From NCBI GenBank assembly GCA_002436415.1, contig DJMA01000049.1, positions 2,721-34,555 of the forward strand: a DNA stretch of 31,835 nt, given 5' to 3'. The notes beneath the pieces are model-generated. The model did no database searches, was not told the DNA's origin, and saw only the letters and a list, made by a program, of their open reading frames with translations. The DNA comes from Bdellovibrionaceae bacterium UBA6502. Lineage in GTDB: Bacteria > Bdellovibrionota > Bdellovibrionia > Bdellovibrionales > UBA840. The position numbers were made by a program, and so were the translations under genes. Within the stretch, counting starts at the first letter, position 1; every line of letters starts with the position of its first letter. This document shows positions 1 through 8,494 of the stretch, piece after piece.

Positions 1-62
1 CTTTTGTTTCAGGAGGCCGGCTCACTCGAAGATCAAAACCGACGAGTAAACCCCAAAAAACC
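1..62. repeat. Partial copy of a dispersed extragenic repeat
   Basis: This stretch matches the reverse complement of 24990-25048. My hand alignment gives 45 of 52 identical positions, then a 2-base gap and a shared A-rich run; the first 20 bases are identical. The copy is cut by the window edge, so the inverted-repeat core seen in the second copy lies outside. It sits just past the ubiE terminator, and the second copy sits just past the fadI terminator in the same orientation relative to its gene. It contains no ORF. Confidence 0.7.
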
Positions 63-85
63 AAAAACAAACCAAAGCCGAAGGC

Positions 86-112
86 AAAAAAAAGAGACCT
101 CAAAGAGATCTC
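86..112 (-). terminator. Rho-independent terminator of the aroF-ubiE operon
   Basis: On the minus strand an 8-bp stem (bases 105-112 with 94-101, one G-U pair) with a 3-nt loop is followed by eight U residues (complement of 86-93). It lies 27 nt after the ubiE stop codon, which makes it a textbook intrinsic terminator for that operon. Confidence 0.85.
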
Positions 113-139
113 CAAAAAAATCAAAATAAAAAAAAGAAA

Positions 140-859
140 CTAAGCCTGCTTCTTTACCAGCTTATACATATAGGCGATCCCACCACTTAAGCTGCGATAC
201 TCAACGCGAGAAAACTCATCCGTAGATTCAGCCCAAGTTAAGAAATCATCTGCACAAGGAAACTCAGCGCTAGAGTCTTGTAGGTATTTATAAGCACCTT
301 GTTCACCGGTGATTAAACCACCAATTTTCGGTAATATATTTTGAGAGTAGAAGTTATAAACCCCTGCGAAGGCTTTATTCTTTGGTTGACCAAATTCAAG
401 TACCATAACTTTTCCACCAGGCTTTACAACACGAGCTAGCTCTTTTAGACCTTGAATGGGATTTCCAACGTTTCTGATTCCAAAGCTAATACTAGAAATA
501 TCAAATTGTTCATTCTCAAATGGAAGCTCGGTTACATCAGCTTGTTGGAAGCTAATGTCCATTTTTTTAGCCGCTGCTTTCGCTGGAGCTGGTTCTAGCA
601 TCTCAGCGCAGAAATCAGTACCAACAACATTTCCTGTTCCCACAGCCTTTTTAAATTCAATGGCAAGGTCTCCGGTGCCAGTGGCGCAATCCAACACAGA
701 CATGCCATTGTTTGCTTCACTCCAAGAAACGATTTGTTTTCGCCAAATATGGTGAATTCCCATGGATAAAACCGAGTTGGCTAGGTCATATTTACCTGCA
801 ACTTTACTAAACATGGAACGGATTTTTTCTGGGTTTCTAAAATTCTCTGTGTTTTGCAT
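140..859 (-). CDS. ubiE: Demethylmenaquinone methyltransferase (UbiE/MenG family)
   Basis: SAM-dependent C-methyltransferase that adds the last methyl group to the quinone ring. Because the window encodes menaquinone enzymes, the substrate here is most likely demethylmenaquinone. Seen in the 239-residue protein: the family's first signature YDLANSVLS (about 24-32), SAM-binding motif I VLDCATGTGDLA (about 55-66), and the second signature beginning RNVGNP and ending MVLEF (about 129-156). The length is normal for the family. The ATG follows AAGGA at good spacing. It is the downstream gene of a two-gene operon, 11 nt after the DAHP synthase stop, and is followed by a strong terminator. A dual role in ubiquinone synthesis is possible in some bacteria, but nothing here suggests ubiquinone. 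Confidence 0.93.
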   Translation of the reverse strand: MQNTENFRNPEKIRSMFSKVAGKYDLANSVLSMGIHHIWRKQIVSWSEANNGMSVLDCATGTGDLAIEFKKAVGTGNVVGTDFCAEMLEPAPAKAAAKKMDISFQQADVTELPFENEQFDISSISFGIRNVGNPIQGLKELARVVKPGGKVMVLEFGQPKNKAFAGVYNFYSQNILPKIGGLITGEQGAYKYLQDSSAEFPCADDFLTWAESTDEFSRVEYRSLSGGIAYMYKLVKKQA

Positions 860-870
860 GTTTTCCTTAT

Positions 871-1641
871 TTAGAATAGTTCTCTATTAAAAAGTTTTAA
901 AATACCTTTAAGCTTTTCGGTTAGTTCTCTGAACTCTTCAGGGTTTAGACTCTGGAATCCATCACTCATTGCGTTTTCAGGTGTTGGATGTGTTTCAACA
1001 ATCAAGCCATCTGCTCCTGCAGCAACTGCGGCTAGTGACATTGGGATTATCAAATCTCTTCTTCCTGTTGCATGACTTGGGTCAACAATAACCGGGTAGT
1101 GAGTGTGTTGTTTTAAATAAGCAACGCTAGCAAGATCTAATACATTACGAGTTGTATTGTCAAAACTACGAATTCCTCTTTCGCATAAAAGAGCTTTGGC
1201 TGTGCCATTGGCTTCCACATATTCTGCCGCTTTTACCCACTCATCCACTGTAGCTGAAAAACCTCTTTTTAATAATACAGGCTTATCTCCTAGAGACAGT
1301 TCTTTGAGAAGGTCGTAGTTATACATATTTCTGGAACCAACCTGAAATATGTCAGTGACTTCTGCAAGGGCACTAGTTTGTCTAGGATCAGTGATTTCAG
1401 TAACAAAAGGCATATCCATATTTTTGCGAACTTTGTTTGCTAGCTCGTAAGCTTCAAGGCCGAGCCCTTGGAAACTATCTTTTGAGGTTCTTAACTTGTA
1501 GATTCCACCGCGAAGAATTTGAGCACCAGCCTCTTTAACATAAGTGGCAGTTTTCTGAAAATGCTCTTCGGATTCGATGGAGCAAGGCCCAGCCATCAGG
1601 CTGAACTTGGTTTTATCAAAAAGTAGTTTGTTTAAATCCAC
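871..1641 (-). CDS. aroF: 3-deoxy-7-phosphoheptulonate (DAHP) synthase, AroAI-beta/KDO8P-synthase-like type
   Basis: First enzyme of the shikimate pathway: condenses phosphoenolpyruvate with erythrose 4-phosphate. Conserved blocks seen in order are AGPCSIES near the N-terminus, LRGGIYKLRTS, the LLKRG strand, VDPSHATGRRD, and GADGLIVETHPTPENAMSDG near the C-terminus. This is the short type I-beta form, without an ACT or chorismate mutase domain. An upstream in-frame TTG at 1659 is possible, but GTG at 1641 is preceded by TGAGG at proper spacing, so I start there (256 residues). It lies 11 nt upstream of ubiE, so one operon couples chorismate supply with quinone synthesis. KDO8P synthase is the main alternative; the overall motif set fits DAHP synthase better. 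Confidence 0.9.
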   Translation of the reverse strand: MDLNKLLFDKTKFSLMAGPCSIESEEHFQKTATYVKEAGAQILRGGIYKLRTSKDSFQGLGLEAYELANKVRKNMDMPFVTEITDPRQTSALAEVTDIFQVGSRNMYNYDLLKELSLGDKPVLLKRGFSATVDEWVKAAEYVEANGTAKALLCERGIRSFDNTTRNVLDLASVAYLKQHTHYPVIVDPSHATGRRDLIIPMSLAAVAAGADGLIVETHPTPENAMSDGFQSLNPEEFRELTEKLKGILKLFNRELF

Positions 1642-1719
1642 AATAAACCTCAAAAACAATACTAATTAAAATTCGCATAGCCACACACTCTAAAAATGAG
1701 ATAGGGATATAAGGGGCTA

Positions 1720-1748
1720 AATATATAGAAAAAAAAGCCTTTTGCCAA
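1720..1748 (-). promoter_or_regulatory. Predicted sigma70-type promoter for the aroF-ubiE operon
   Basis: Read on the minus strand: -35 TTGGCA (5/6 match), 17-nt spacer, -10 TATATT (5/6). It would start transcription near 1713, about 70 nt before the GTG start of the DAHP synthase. Based on consensus match only. Confidence 0.5.
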
Positions 1749-2136
1749 TAGGTTGTAGTGTTTTCTCGGTGAAAAGTCATAGTCTTTTTAAGCTACAAAT
1801 AAAAAACACTATAAAAAATGCTCTTTCTTTTTTAAACGGGCATAAGAGGCTCGTTTTGATTAGTTTTTAGTGCCAAATAAAAACTAAGTACTTTCTTTGG
1901 ACCGAAAATCAATTACAGCCAAATCGAAAGCAATTCTTGATCTATTAGAAATTGTTATGATTACAATCTCCTAAGTCCCTTATATTTAATCTATTCTATT
2001 TGAAATAATTGAATTTTTTAGATTATTTGAGCAAACGGATCTACTTTTCTTTGGGCTTTTCAAAAATAAAAATGAAACCGAGAAAAATCGAAAGAATCCT
2101 TATAATATCTGGACCTTAGCTCCTTCGACCATTAGT
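1749..2136. other. Divergent intergenic region without a gene
   Basis: AT-rich gap between the divergent aroF and menF operons. It has no convincing ORF or RNA gene. The only notable motif is TATAAT at 2101-2106, a perfect -10 box 31 nt before the first menF start candidate, but I see no good -35 box at 16-18 nt spacing. Read it as a possible weak or activator-dependent menF promoter. Confidence 0.4.
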
Positions 2137-3159
2137 ATGTCGTTCTGCAAAAAAGGGAAGGTCATTCTTTTGAAAGTTAGTTTTCGTAATCCAAAGACAA
2201 ATGAGTTGTTATTGAGCCAAGAAGCTCAATTGGATTCAGGCTACGCGCTTCATTTTTTTGATTTTATGGGATCGATAAAAAAGTCTCTGTTTTTTTCTGA
2301 ACCTAAAAGTTTAGCGATTAAAAATTCCGATCCTTCTCAAAAAATTTCAGCAGCTAATTTGGAGATTTTAGAATCCACTAGTTTAGAAGATTTTTCTTCT
2401 GATTTTCAAAATTTACAAGCTGACATGAAATCAGACAAGATTGAGAAAGCGGTGATGTTTGTTGATTCTAAATTAAAAGATTTAGATTTTATCGAACAAG
2501 ATCTTTTTCAGCTGTGGTCTCAGTCTAGTGATTCTTTGTATGGACTTTTCGTAGAAGACGAAAACTTTCAGTATATGGGTTTGAGCCCTGAAATCTTGTT
2601 TTATCGTGAAAGAAACAAGATTAAAACTTTTGCCTTAGCAGGAACAAGAACTTTAGATGAAAGTTTTTCTGAGACGGAGTTTTTAGAAAATCAAAAAGAA
2701 AGAAAAGAACATCAATTGGTTGTTAAGGATATTGCTGAAAGACTTTCGCAACTGGGCCGAGTAGAGCTGAAAGAAACTTTTGTGAAAAAGTTGAAGCACC
2801 TTGCTCATTTAAAGACTGAAATCGAGCTCAGTTTAGACGAAGAAATATCAGATCGTGACTTGGTTGAGTTTTTACATCCAACGGCAGCCCTTGGAACTTA
2901 TCCTCGTAAACATCAGTCCAACTGGTATCGTGAGTATTTACAAAAACGTGATTTAGGTGTTTTCGGTGCTCCAATTTTGGTGCAAACCCCAGATTATAGT
3001 TTTTGCGTAGTAGGGATTCGCTGCTTGTATCGCGAGGCGAATCAAGCCTGGTTTTTACGCGCAGGCGCCGGGATTGTTTCAGAAAGTGAAGCGAAAACAG
3101 AGTTTGAGGAAATGAAAGCAAAACAACTTTCTGTCCTTAGAAATTTAGGGGCTCTATGA
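2137..3159 (+). CDS. menF: Isochorismate synthase (MenF-type chorismate-binding enzyme)
   Basis: Converts chorismate to isochorismate, the committed step of menaquinone synthesis. The C-terminal half carries the chorismate-binding family blocks: FALAGTR, an ERKEHQLVVKDI segment, LVEFLHPTAALGTYPR, then FGAPI and the GAGIVSESEAKTEFEE metal/substrate region at the end. The N-terminal third is poorly conserved and the protein (340 residues) is clearly shorter than E. coli MenF (about 430). The ATG at 2137 lacks a Shine-Dalgarno site. TTG at 2170 has AAGG 8 nt upstream and may be the true start. First gene of the men operon; its stop overlaps the menD start (ATGA). Salicylate or anthranilate synthase are alternatives by fold, but the neighbours decide for MenF. 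Confidence 0.9.
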   Translation: MSFCKKGKVILLKVSFRNPKTNELLLSQEAQLDSGYALHFFDFMGSIKKSLFFSEPKSLAIKNSDPSQKISAANLEILESTSLEDFSSDFQNLQADMKSDKIEKAVMFVDSKLKDLDFIEQDLFQLWSQSSDSLYGLFVEDENFQYMGLSPEILFYRERNKIKTFALAGTRTLDESFSETEFLENQKERKEHQLVVKDIAERLSQLGRVELKETFVKKLKHLAHLKTEIELSLDEEISDRDLVEFLHPTAALGTYPRKHQSNWYREYLQKRDLGVFGAPILVQTPDYSFCVVGIRCLYREANQAWFLRAGAGIVSESEAKTEFEEMKAKQLSVLRNLGAL

Positions 3160-4685
3160 GTTCAAAAGATCTCGCCCGCTGGGCCATTTCTGAAATTAAA
3201 CGTTTACAATTAGGTCCAATACTCGTTTGCAGTGGTGCTAGAAATAGTCCTTTAGTGATTGCCTTAGAAGAGTTTGGACTCTCTAGCATTAGCTTTGTTA
3301 GTGAAGAAAGTGCTGGTTTTTATGCCGTAGGCTTAGCGCAAAATGATTTTAAGCCAGTGGTTATAACAAGTTCTGGAACGGCCGTAGCGCAGCTTCTTGC
3401 TCCAGCCATTGAAGCCTTTTACGACAACCGATTTATTTTGTTCTTAACGGCGGATCGTCCTAAATCCTATCGATCCTCTGGTGCACCACAAAGCATAGAG
3501 CAAAATGGTATCTTTGGTTCTTATTGCTCTAATTGTTTAGATATAGATGAGATTCCGAATAATGAAATATACATGGATGACTCAAAGCCAATGCATATCA
3601 ATCTTTGTTTTGAGAATCCTTTAAATTGGCAAGCTGAAGAACAAACAAAGTACTTATCAGAAAAATTAATCTTTAATAAACTGGCCTCCGAAAGCAGTGA
3701 GTTAGACTTAGTTGGAGACGAGCTTTATGTAATTTCTCGACTTACAGAAAACGAAGTTCCAGCGGTTGAGAAGTTTTTAAAAAACAATTCCGTTTGCGTT
3801 CTTCTCGAAGCTAGTTCTCAAATAGACAAAGATTTTTCTGGAAAGGCCATGATTCTGAAACATGGAGAAAAGCTTTTGAAAAGCATTAACATCAATGACT
3901 ATTTTTCAAAAGTGGTTCATTTTGGTGGAGTTCCTACTACGCGTTTGTGGCGAGATTTAGCAGAAACGCTTAAATTGGAAGTGGAGAGTTTTGGAAGAGG
4001 TGAATTTTCGGGGATTCCAGGTGTTGCCAGGGTCTGCGGAAAAAATTTATTACGCCAATGTTTAAATATTGAAGCCTTAGAAAACAAAAAGCTACACAGC
4101 TTAAAAAAAATGGACGATGAGCTTCAAGATAATTTTTTGAAAATTCTCAAAGACAAACCAAGCTCTGAGGCTAGCTTGTATAGTGCTTTGGTCGAGCAGA
4201 TTAATTCTGACGACAGTGTGTATCTCGGCAATAGTATGCCAATTAGAATGTATGATCTTTGCCGTTTTCCTAAGGCCAAAGCTGTTTATGCAAACCGTGG
4301 TGCAAATGGCATTGACGGGCAAATTAATAGTTTTTTAGGAAGCTCGTTTTTGCATAAAGAACGAAGCATTGCAATTTTGGGTGATTTAACCAGTTTCTAT
4401 GACTTGGGTGGTTTGTGGGCACACAATTATGCCACGGCAAAATGTTTGATTTTGTTGATCATGAATAACTCAGGGGGAATGATTTTTAAAAGAACGAAAA
4501 GCCCGGAAAAAATGCTGAGTCGACATCAAATAAACTTCTCTGGCCTTGAGAAGTTTTATCCTGAGTTTAAGTACCAGGCATGGACGGAAATCAAAACACT
4601 GCCTGTTGAAGGAAAGCATATAATTGAAATTTTTCCCGATGAAATGCAATCGGATAAATTTTGGCAGGATTGGGAAGACGTGTGA
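3156..4685 (+). CDS. menD: SEPHCHC synthase (MenD), thiamine-diphosphate dependent
   Basis: Joins isochorismate and 2-oxoglutarate, with loss of CO2, to give 2-succinyl-5-enolpyruvyl-6-hydroxy-3-cyclohexene-1-carboxylate. Seen: N-terminal CSGARNSPL (about 25-33, corresponding to the usual CPGSRS-PL), the thiamine-activating Glu region SEESAGFYAVGL (about 49-60), SSGTAVAQ, LTADRP, and a C-terminal diphosphate/Mg site with GDLTSFYD followed after about 20 residues by MNNSGG. It has 509 residues; the family is usually 540-580. Translationally coupled to menF (4-nt overlap) and to menH (TGATG, 1-nt overlap). AGGGG precedes the ATG. Confidence 0.95.
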   Translation: MSSKDLARWAISEIKRLQLGPILVCSGARNSPLVIALEEFGLSSISFVSEESAGFYAVGLAQNDFKPVVITSSGTAVAQLLAPAIEAFYDNRFILFLTADRPKSYRSSGAPQSIEQNGIFGSYCSNCLDIDEIPNNEIYMDDSKPMHINLCFENPLNWQAEEQTKYLSEKLIFNKLASESSELDLVGDELYVISRLTENEVPAVEKFLKNNSVCVLLEASSQIDKDFSGKAMILKHGEKLLKSININDYFSKVVHFGGVPTTRLWRDLAETLKLEVESFGRGEFSGIPGVARVCGKNLLRQCLNIEALENKKLHSLKKMDDELQDNFLKILKDKPSSEASLYSALVEQINSDDSVYLGNSMPIRMYDLCRFPKAKAVYANRGANGIDGQINSFLGSSFLHKERSIAILGDLTSFYDLGGLWAHNYATAKCLILLIMNNSGGMIFKRTKSPEKMLSRHQINFSGLEKFYPEFKYQAWTEIKTLPVEGKHIIEIFPDEMQSDKFWQDWEDV

Positions 4686-5446
4686 TGATTGATTTGATTT
4701 TGCTATCAGGCTTTATGGGGGAAGAATCCGATTACGCAAAGTTATCAGAGTTTTTGCCAAAAGATACTTACAACATAATCTATATTGATATTAGAGACGA
4801 AAAATATTGGAAAGATCGGAAGCCGAGTTTTGAGAACTTTGACTTATCTGGGCTTTACAACAAAGACCGACAACAAATTTTTGTTGGTTACTCCCTTGGC
4901 GGGAGGATTCTTGCTCAATATTTTTTACTACAGAATACTAAGGCTGAAAAACATTCTTCTCAGACAGAACTAAGCATCTCATCAGATTCCCAGGATCAAT
5001 TTCAAAACACTAAAGTCATGCTCGATGAACAACACCAATTAGTATTGTTAGCCAGCGCTCTGGGTTGTGATGAAGATGAAATACCTGCTCGAATAGAATT
5101 GGAAGATAAGATTTTTAATAATATTAAAAAATTAAACTTTGAAAGCTTTGCCGTATATTGGGAGTCAATGCCGCTTTTTAGACATTCTGTTAAGAGACGT
5201 TTTAAAAGCACATGGACCTCTGGAGAATTAGAAATATTTTTCCAAAATTTTCGCCAAAGCCAACAAACTCATTTAAAAGACTTTGTCAAAAGTCCATGGG
5301 TTCATTTGTTGGTGGGTGAGTTGGATAAAAAGTATTGTGGGCTTTATAAGAATTATGACCACCAGGTGTTAAAGGGAGCTGGGCATCGTCTACCATTAGA
5401 TGCTCCAGAGGAAATTGCTGGCTACCTTTTACAGATAGGAAATTAG
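4685..5446 (+). CDS. menH: SHCHC synthase (MenH), alpha/beta hydrolase
   Basis: Eliminates pyruvate from SEPHCHC to give 2-succinyl-6-hydroxy-2,4-cyclohexadiene-1-carboxylate. The protein has the alpha/beta-hydrolase start LILLSGFMG (oxyanion region, about 4-12), the nucleophile elbow GYSLGGR with Ser at about 70, LVGELD carrying the likely acid Asp (about 211), and GAGHRLPLDAP carrying the catalytic His (about 234). The 253-residue length matches the family. The start at 4685 overlaps the menD stop by one base; an in-frame ATG at 4661 inside menD has no good ribosome site. A polar, Ser/Gln-rich insert lies at about 85-120. The substrate is assigned from operon context; the fold alone would allow other esterases. 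Confidence 0.88.
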   Translation: MIDLILLSGFMGEESDYAKLSEFLPKDTYNIIYIDIRDEKYWKDRKPSFENFDLSGLYNKDRQQIFVGYSLGGRILAQYFLLQNTKAEKHSSQTELSISSDSQDQFQNTKVMLDEQHQLVLLASALGCDEDEIPARIELEDKIFNNIKKLNFESFAVYWESMPLFRHSVKRRFKSTWTSGELEIFFQNFRQSQQTHLKDFVKSPWVHLLVGELDKKYCGLYKNYDHQVLKGAGHRLPLDAPEEIAGYLLQIGN

Positions 5447-5447
5447 T

Positions 5448-6326
5448 ATGAATTGGAAAGCGTGGATTTCAGCAACCAGACCGAAAACTTTAAGCGCCGC
5501 TTTGGCCCCTGTGATTGTAGCTAGTGCCTATTCTTTTAATAGAGGTGGTTTTCAATTATGGATCAGTATTTGTGCGTTGCTTGCCTGCTTGGCGATTCAA
5601 ATCGCCTGTAATTTGTTTAACGATGCCATTGATTTCAAAAAAGGTGCTGATAAAGACCGACAAGGCCCAACGCGAATTACGCAGAGTGGAGAGGCTAGCT
5701 ATGAAAAGGTTATGTTTGTCGCCAAAGTCTTTTTAGGAATTGCGGTTTTGTTTGGTATTCCTCTGGTTGTTCAGGGTGGTTTACCGATTCTAGGTCTTGG
5801 CTTGTTTTCCTTGTTTTTTACCTATGCATACACTGGTGGCCCTTTTCCTTTGGCCTACCTGGGGATTGCAGATTTTTTTGTGATATTGTTTTTTGGGATT
5901 ATCAGTGTGGGAGGCTTGAGTTATCTCCATCTAGCTTATTTTTCGCCTGAATTTTTAATTCTTGGTCTACAGGTAGGTTTACTTTGCGACATTATGTTGG
6001 CGGTCAATAATCTACGAGACTTTAAGACAGACAAACTGGTCGGTAAAAATACTTTGGTGGCTCGTTTTGGTGAAGCCTTCGGAAAGTCACAAATTGTGTT
6101 TTTGGTATTGGGTCCGTTTTTATTGAATTACATTTGGTTTCTAAAGGGAATGTATTATACCGCCTTGGTAAATTACATTTTGTTTTTTCCAGGGATCCTA
6201 TATTGTTTCTCACTAATTCGTACTGAAGTAGGTCCAAAGATCAATAAATTTTTACCTTTGGGGAGTTTGTACTATTTAAGTTTTTCTATTTTTTTAGCCA
6301 TAGGAATGTGTGCAGACCGTGTCTAG
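5448..6326 (+). CDS. menA: 1,4-dihydroxy-2-naphthoate polyprenyltransferase (MenA)
   Basis: Integral membrane prenyltransferase of the UbiA superfamily that attaches the polyprenyl chain to DHNA, giving demethylmenaquinone. The sequence begins WKAWISATRPKTLSAALAPV as MenA proteins do. It has the first Asp-rich motif NLFNDAIDFKKGADKDR (about 60-77) and a second motif NNLRDFKTDKLVGKNTL (about 186-202), with about eight hydrophobic segments. The 292 residues match the family. It starts one base after the menH stop. Its side-chain donor is probably made by the prenyl synthase at 9778-10755. Confidence 0.94.
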   Translation: MNWKAWISATRPKTLSAALAPVIVASAYSFNRGGFQLWISICALLACLAIQIACNLFNDAIDFKKGADKDRQGPTRITQSGEASYEKVMFVAKVFLGIAVLFGIPLVVQGGLPILGLGLFSLFFTYAYTGGPFPLAYLGIADFFVILFFGIISVGGLSYLHLAYFSPEFLILGLQVGLLCDIMLAVNNLRDFKTDKLVGKNTLVARFGEAFGKSQIVFLVLGPFLLNYIWFLKGMYYTALVNYILFFPGILYCFSLIRTEVGPKINKFLPLGSLYYLSFSIFLAIGMCADRV

Positions 6327-7257
6327 TTTTAAACTCTTCTCTTCTTATTTTGATTTAAAAAAAGATAGATGGGCGGGGAGTCGAGGCTATTTGTTGAAGT
6401 TTGTGGAAGAGGATATGGAGTTTTACTCTGTTCTTGCATCCTGGCCCGATTTGGGTGATAGAGATTTAGATCTGAGATATAGCGATCTAGAAAATCAAAT
6501 AATTACGAAAGACTTTTTACCGGTCTATTCTTTGGGGAAGAAATTCGGTCAAAGAGCTTCATGGAGACTAGAGAGCAATTTACCCAGTCATTTTTTGTCT
6601 TCGGGCCAATCCAGTGCCGATCTAGAGCAATTTATGACCTATTCTTTTCCTAGGATGAAGGCAAAGATTCAAAAAGACCTTGGCTTGGAACTTTTAGATT
6701 TACTTCACGAGATGGATCATTATCCGCCAAGTTTTAAACTTTGTTTGGACTTTAATTTAAAATTTTCCAAAGAGGAAGTTTACAGGGTATTTGCTAAAAT
6801 TGGCCAGGAGGAAAGATCTAGAATTTCTTGGATTGAAGATGCTTTTGCTGGTAGCTGTGAGCAATGGCAGGATTTTGAAGAAACTTTTGGTATCGCCATT
6901 TTCAGTGATTGGTATCAGCCTGAGTTCGGAAGAATAAAAAAACGAGTGATAAAAGCTCTGAGAGACTATGCTAAAGTTGATTTTTCTGAATTAGAGGAGG
7001 TTTTGTTAACCTCATATTTAAGCCACCCCTTAGAGCAGGTATTGAGTCAAAAACTTGCTAACTCTCTAGAAATGGATGATTTGTATTTGGGGCTTAGTAC
7101 GCATTTAGAATACCCTGAAAACGATTTTAGTAAGTTATTAAAACTTAAAAGTGCCTGTTTGACTTTAGAAGATAACGAGTCTTTTCAAGCCCTTTTAGAT
7201 CATCAAGAATGGAGGTCTCTTGGAGTTTTTAAAAAACAAGAAATGTTGGGCACCTGA
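6310..7257 (+). CDS. menC: Divergent o-succinylbenzoate synthase (MenC), enolase superfamily
   Basis: Dehydrates SHCHC to o-succinylbenzoate. Similarity is weak overall, but the active-site layout can be traced. MKAKI (about 115-119) matches the KxK catalytic lysine motif. LCLDFN, WIEDAF and IFSDW supply the three metal-binding acids (Asp, Glu, Asp). RVIKA supplies the opposing lysine. A C-terminal LTSYLSHPLEQVLSQKLANSL stretch then YLGLSTHLEYPEND correspond to the usual SS-ESxxGL and aGLdT blocks. Length is normal (315). The start is GTG at 6310 with AGGA 4 nt upstream; GTG at 6319 is an alternative. It overlaps menA by 17 nt. The identification leans on motif order plus position between menA and menE. 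Confidence 0.8.
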   Translation: MQTVSSFKLFSSYFDLKKDRWAGSRGYLLKFVEEDMEFYSVLASWPDLGDRDLDLRYSDLENQIITKDFLPVYSLGKKFGQRASWRLESNLPSHFLSSGQSSADLEQFMTYSFPRMKAKIQKDLGLELLDLLHEMDHYPPSFKLCLDFNLKFSKEEVYRVFAKIGQEERSRISWIEDAFAGSCEQWQDFEETFGIAIFSDWYQPEFGRIKKRVIKALRDYAKVDFSELEEVLLTSYLSHPLEQVLSQKLANSLEMDDLYLGLSTHLEYPENDFSKLLKLKSACLTLEDNESFQALLDHQEWRSLGVFKKQEMLGT

Positions 7258-8440
7258 AGAAAAACAGCCTGCTCTTTTAGAAAGAATTTTGCGAGATCGA
7301 TCTTTGTTTGAGAATCACTTTTTAGTGGCAAGTACCGGCACAAGTAGTAGCGAACTTTCAAAAGTTAAATACATAGTTCATGAAATCCCTAATTTCTTAA
7401 AGGTCATAGATTCGCAAATTCAGTTTTTTAATTTAGATAAGAGGGATCGTTTTTTATGTCCTTTGCCAGCTAGCCATATTGCTTATATTGCTTTAAAGGC
7501 CAGGGCTGAACGTCTGGGGGCTTATTTTGAAGACTATACTGGTAAATGGAGTGCTGCTAAGTTTGCGGCAAAAATGATTAAAGAAAGCTTTAGTTTTAGT
7601 TCCTTGGTGCCTACGCAAGTCTTTGATTTGGTGGAACAAAATATAAAGGGGCCAGGGATAGATAATCATCAAATTTTAGTCGGTGGAGCTGCCATTACCG
7701 ATCAACTTTTGCACAAGGCAAAAAAATTAGGCTGGTGTTTGCTTCGGAGTTACGGAGCGAGCGAGTTTGGATCCGCTTGTGCGATCAATAAAAAATCAGA
7801 TTTTTTAAAAGATGATTTTTCACAAAGTCTTTTGCCTCATTTTGAATATGAGTTATCTAAGGATTCTTTTTTGAAAGTAAAAGGCCAGGCGCTTTTTCAA
7901 TCCTATTTATTTTTTGATTTGCAGAACGAAAACTTTGAGATCAAATCTGACTTAAAAGATGAAAACGGATTTTTTCAAACAGAAGATTTGGTTGAGATTG
8001 ATCGAGATAGCATTAAAGTCCATGGGCGTGGGAACCGGTTTTTAATTCGTAATGGAGAAAATATTTTTCTCCAAGAACTTGAAAATAAAATTTCAGATTT
8101 GTTAGAAACAGAAGTTCTCGTTTTAAAAAAAGCTCATCCTCGTCAAGGTGAAGTTCCTGTTTTGATTTTTGATACAAAAAAACAAGATAGGTCTTTATAT
8201 TCTCAGCCGAGTGATGGAATTTCTTCCCAAAAATTTGAGAGCACTAGATCTAATGAAACAGATGTTATGGCGCAGATTTGTAAAAAGTTAAGTGCTCTTC
8301 CTAAGATGCAAAGACCAGCTTATTTCAGCGACATGCCAATTATGAAGGCAGATACAGGAAAAATACTTTATGCCAAGATGCAGGAAAGATTAAGTCATGA
8401 TAAGGACTTAGAGTTTTTTCAACTAGATTGGCCGCAATAG
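7220..8440 (+). CDS. menE: Short MenE-like o-succinylbenzoyl-CoA ligase (ANL superfamily)
   Basis: Adenylates o-succinylbenzoate and transfers it to CoA. Seen: a P-loop-like STGTSSSELSK (about 38-48), VGGAAITDQLL, RSYGASEFGSA (A5-type motif), TEDLVEIDRDSIKVHGRGNRFLIRNGENI (A7/A8 hinge) and a C-terminal TGKIL with the likely catalytic Lys. Two oddities: the P-loop begins at about residue 38 rather than about 140-160, so the usual N-terminal subdomain is largely absent, and there are two extra residues before the P-loop Lys. The 406-residue length compares with about 450-490 for the family. The start is TTG at 7220 after GGAGG, overlapping menC by 38 nt. Last gene of the men operon. Function is inferred from motifs and context. 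Confidence 0.8.
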   Translation: MEFLKNKKCWAPEEKQPALLERILRDRSLFENHFLVASTGTSSSELSKVKYIVHEIPNFLKVIDSQIQFFNLDKRDRFLCPLPASHIAYIALKARAERLGAYFEDYTGKWSAAKFAAKMIKESFSFSSLVPTQVFDLVEQNIKGPGIDNHQILVGGAAITDQLLHKAKKLGWCLLRSYGASEFGSACAINKKSDFLKDDFSQSLLPHFEYELSKDSFLKVKGQALFQSYLFFDLQNENFEIKSDLKDENGFFQTEDLVEIDRDSIKVHGRGNRFLIRNGENIFLQELENKISDLLETEVLVLKKAHPRQGEVPVLIFDTKKQDRSLYSQPSDGISSQKFESTRSNETDVMAQICKKLSALPKMQRPAYFSDMPIMKADTGKILYAKMQERLSHDKDLEFFQLDWPQ

Positions 8441-8494
8441 AATTGAAAATTATATGATTTTGTCGTTTAATCAGTCGGATTTTAAGGAGATATG

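Noticed and set aside
456..755. 99-residue plus-strand ORF inside ubiE
   Set aside because: It is antisense to a well-supported ubiE with intact motifs, has no ribosome site and shows no domain; a frame shadow.
1660..2136. Riboswitch or small RNA in the aroF/menF gap
   Set aside because: No conserved aptamer pattern or terminator-antiterminator pair could be recognised; the region is simply AT-rich.
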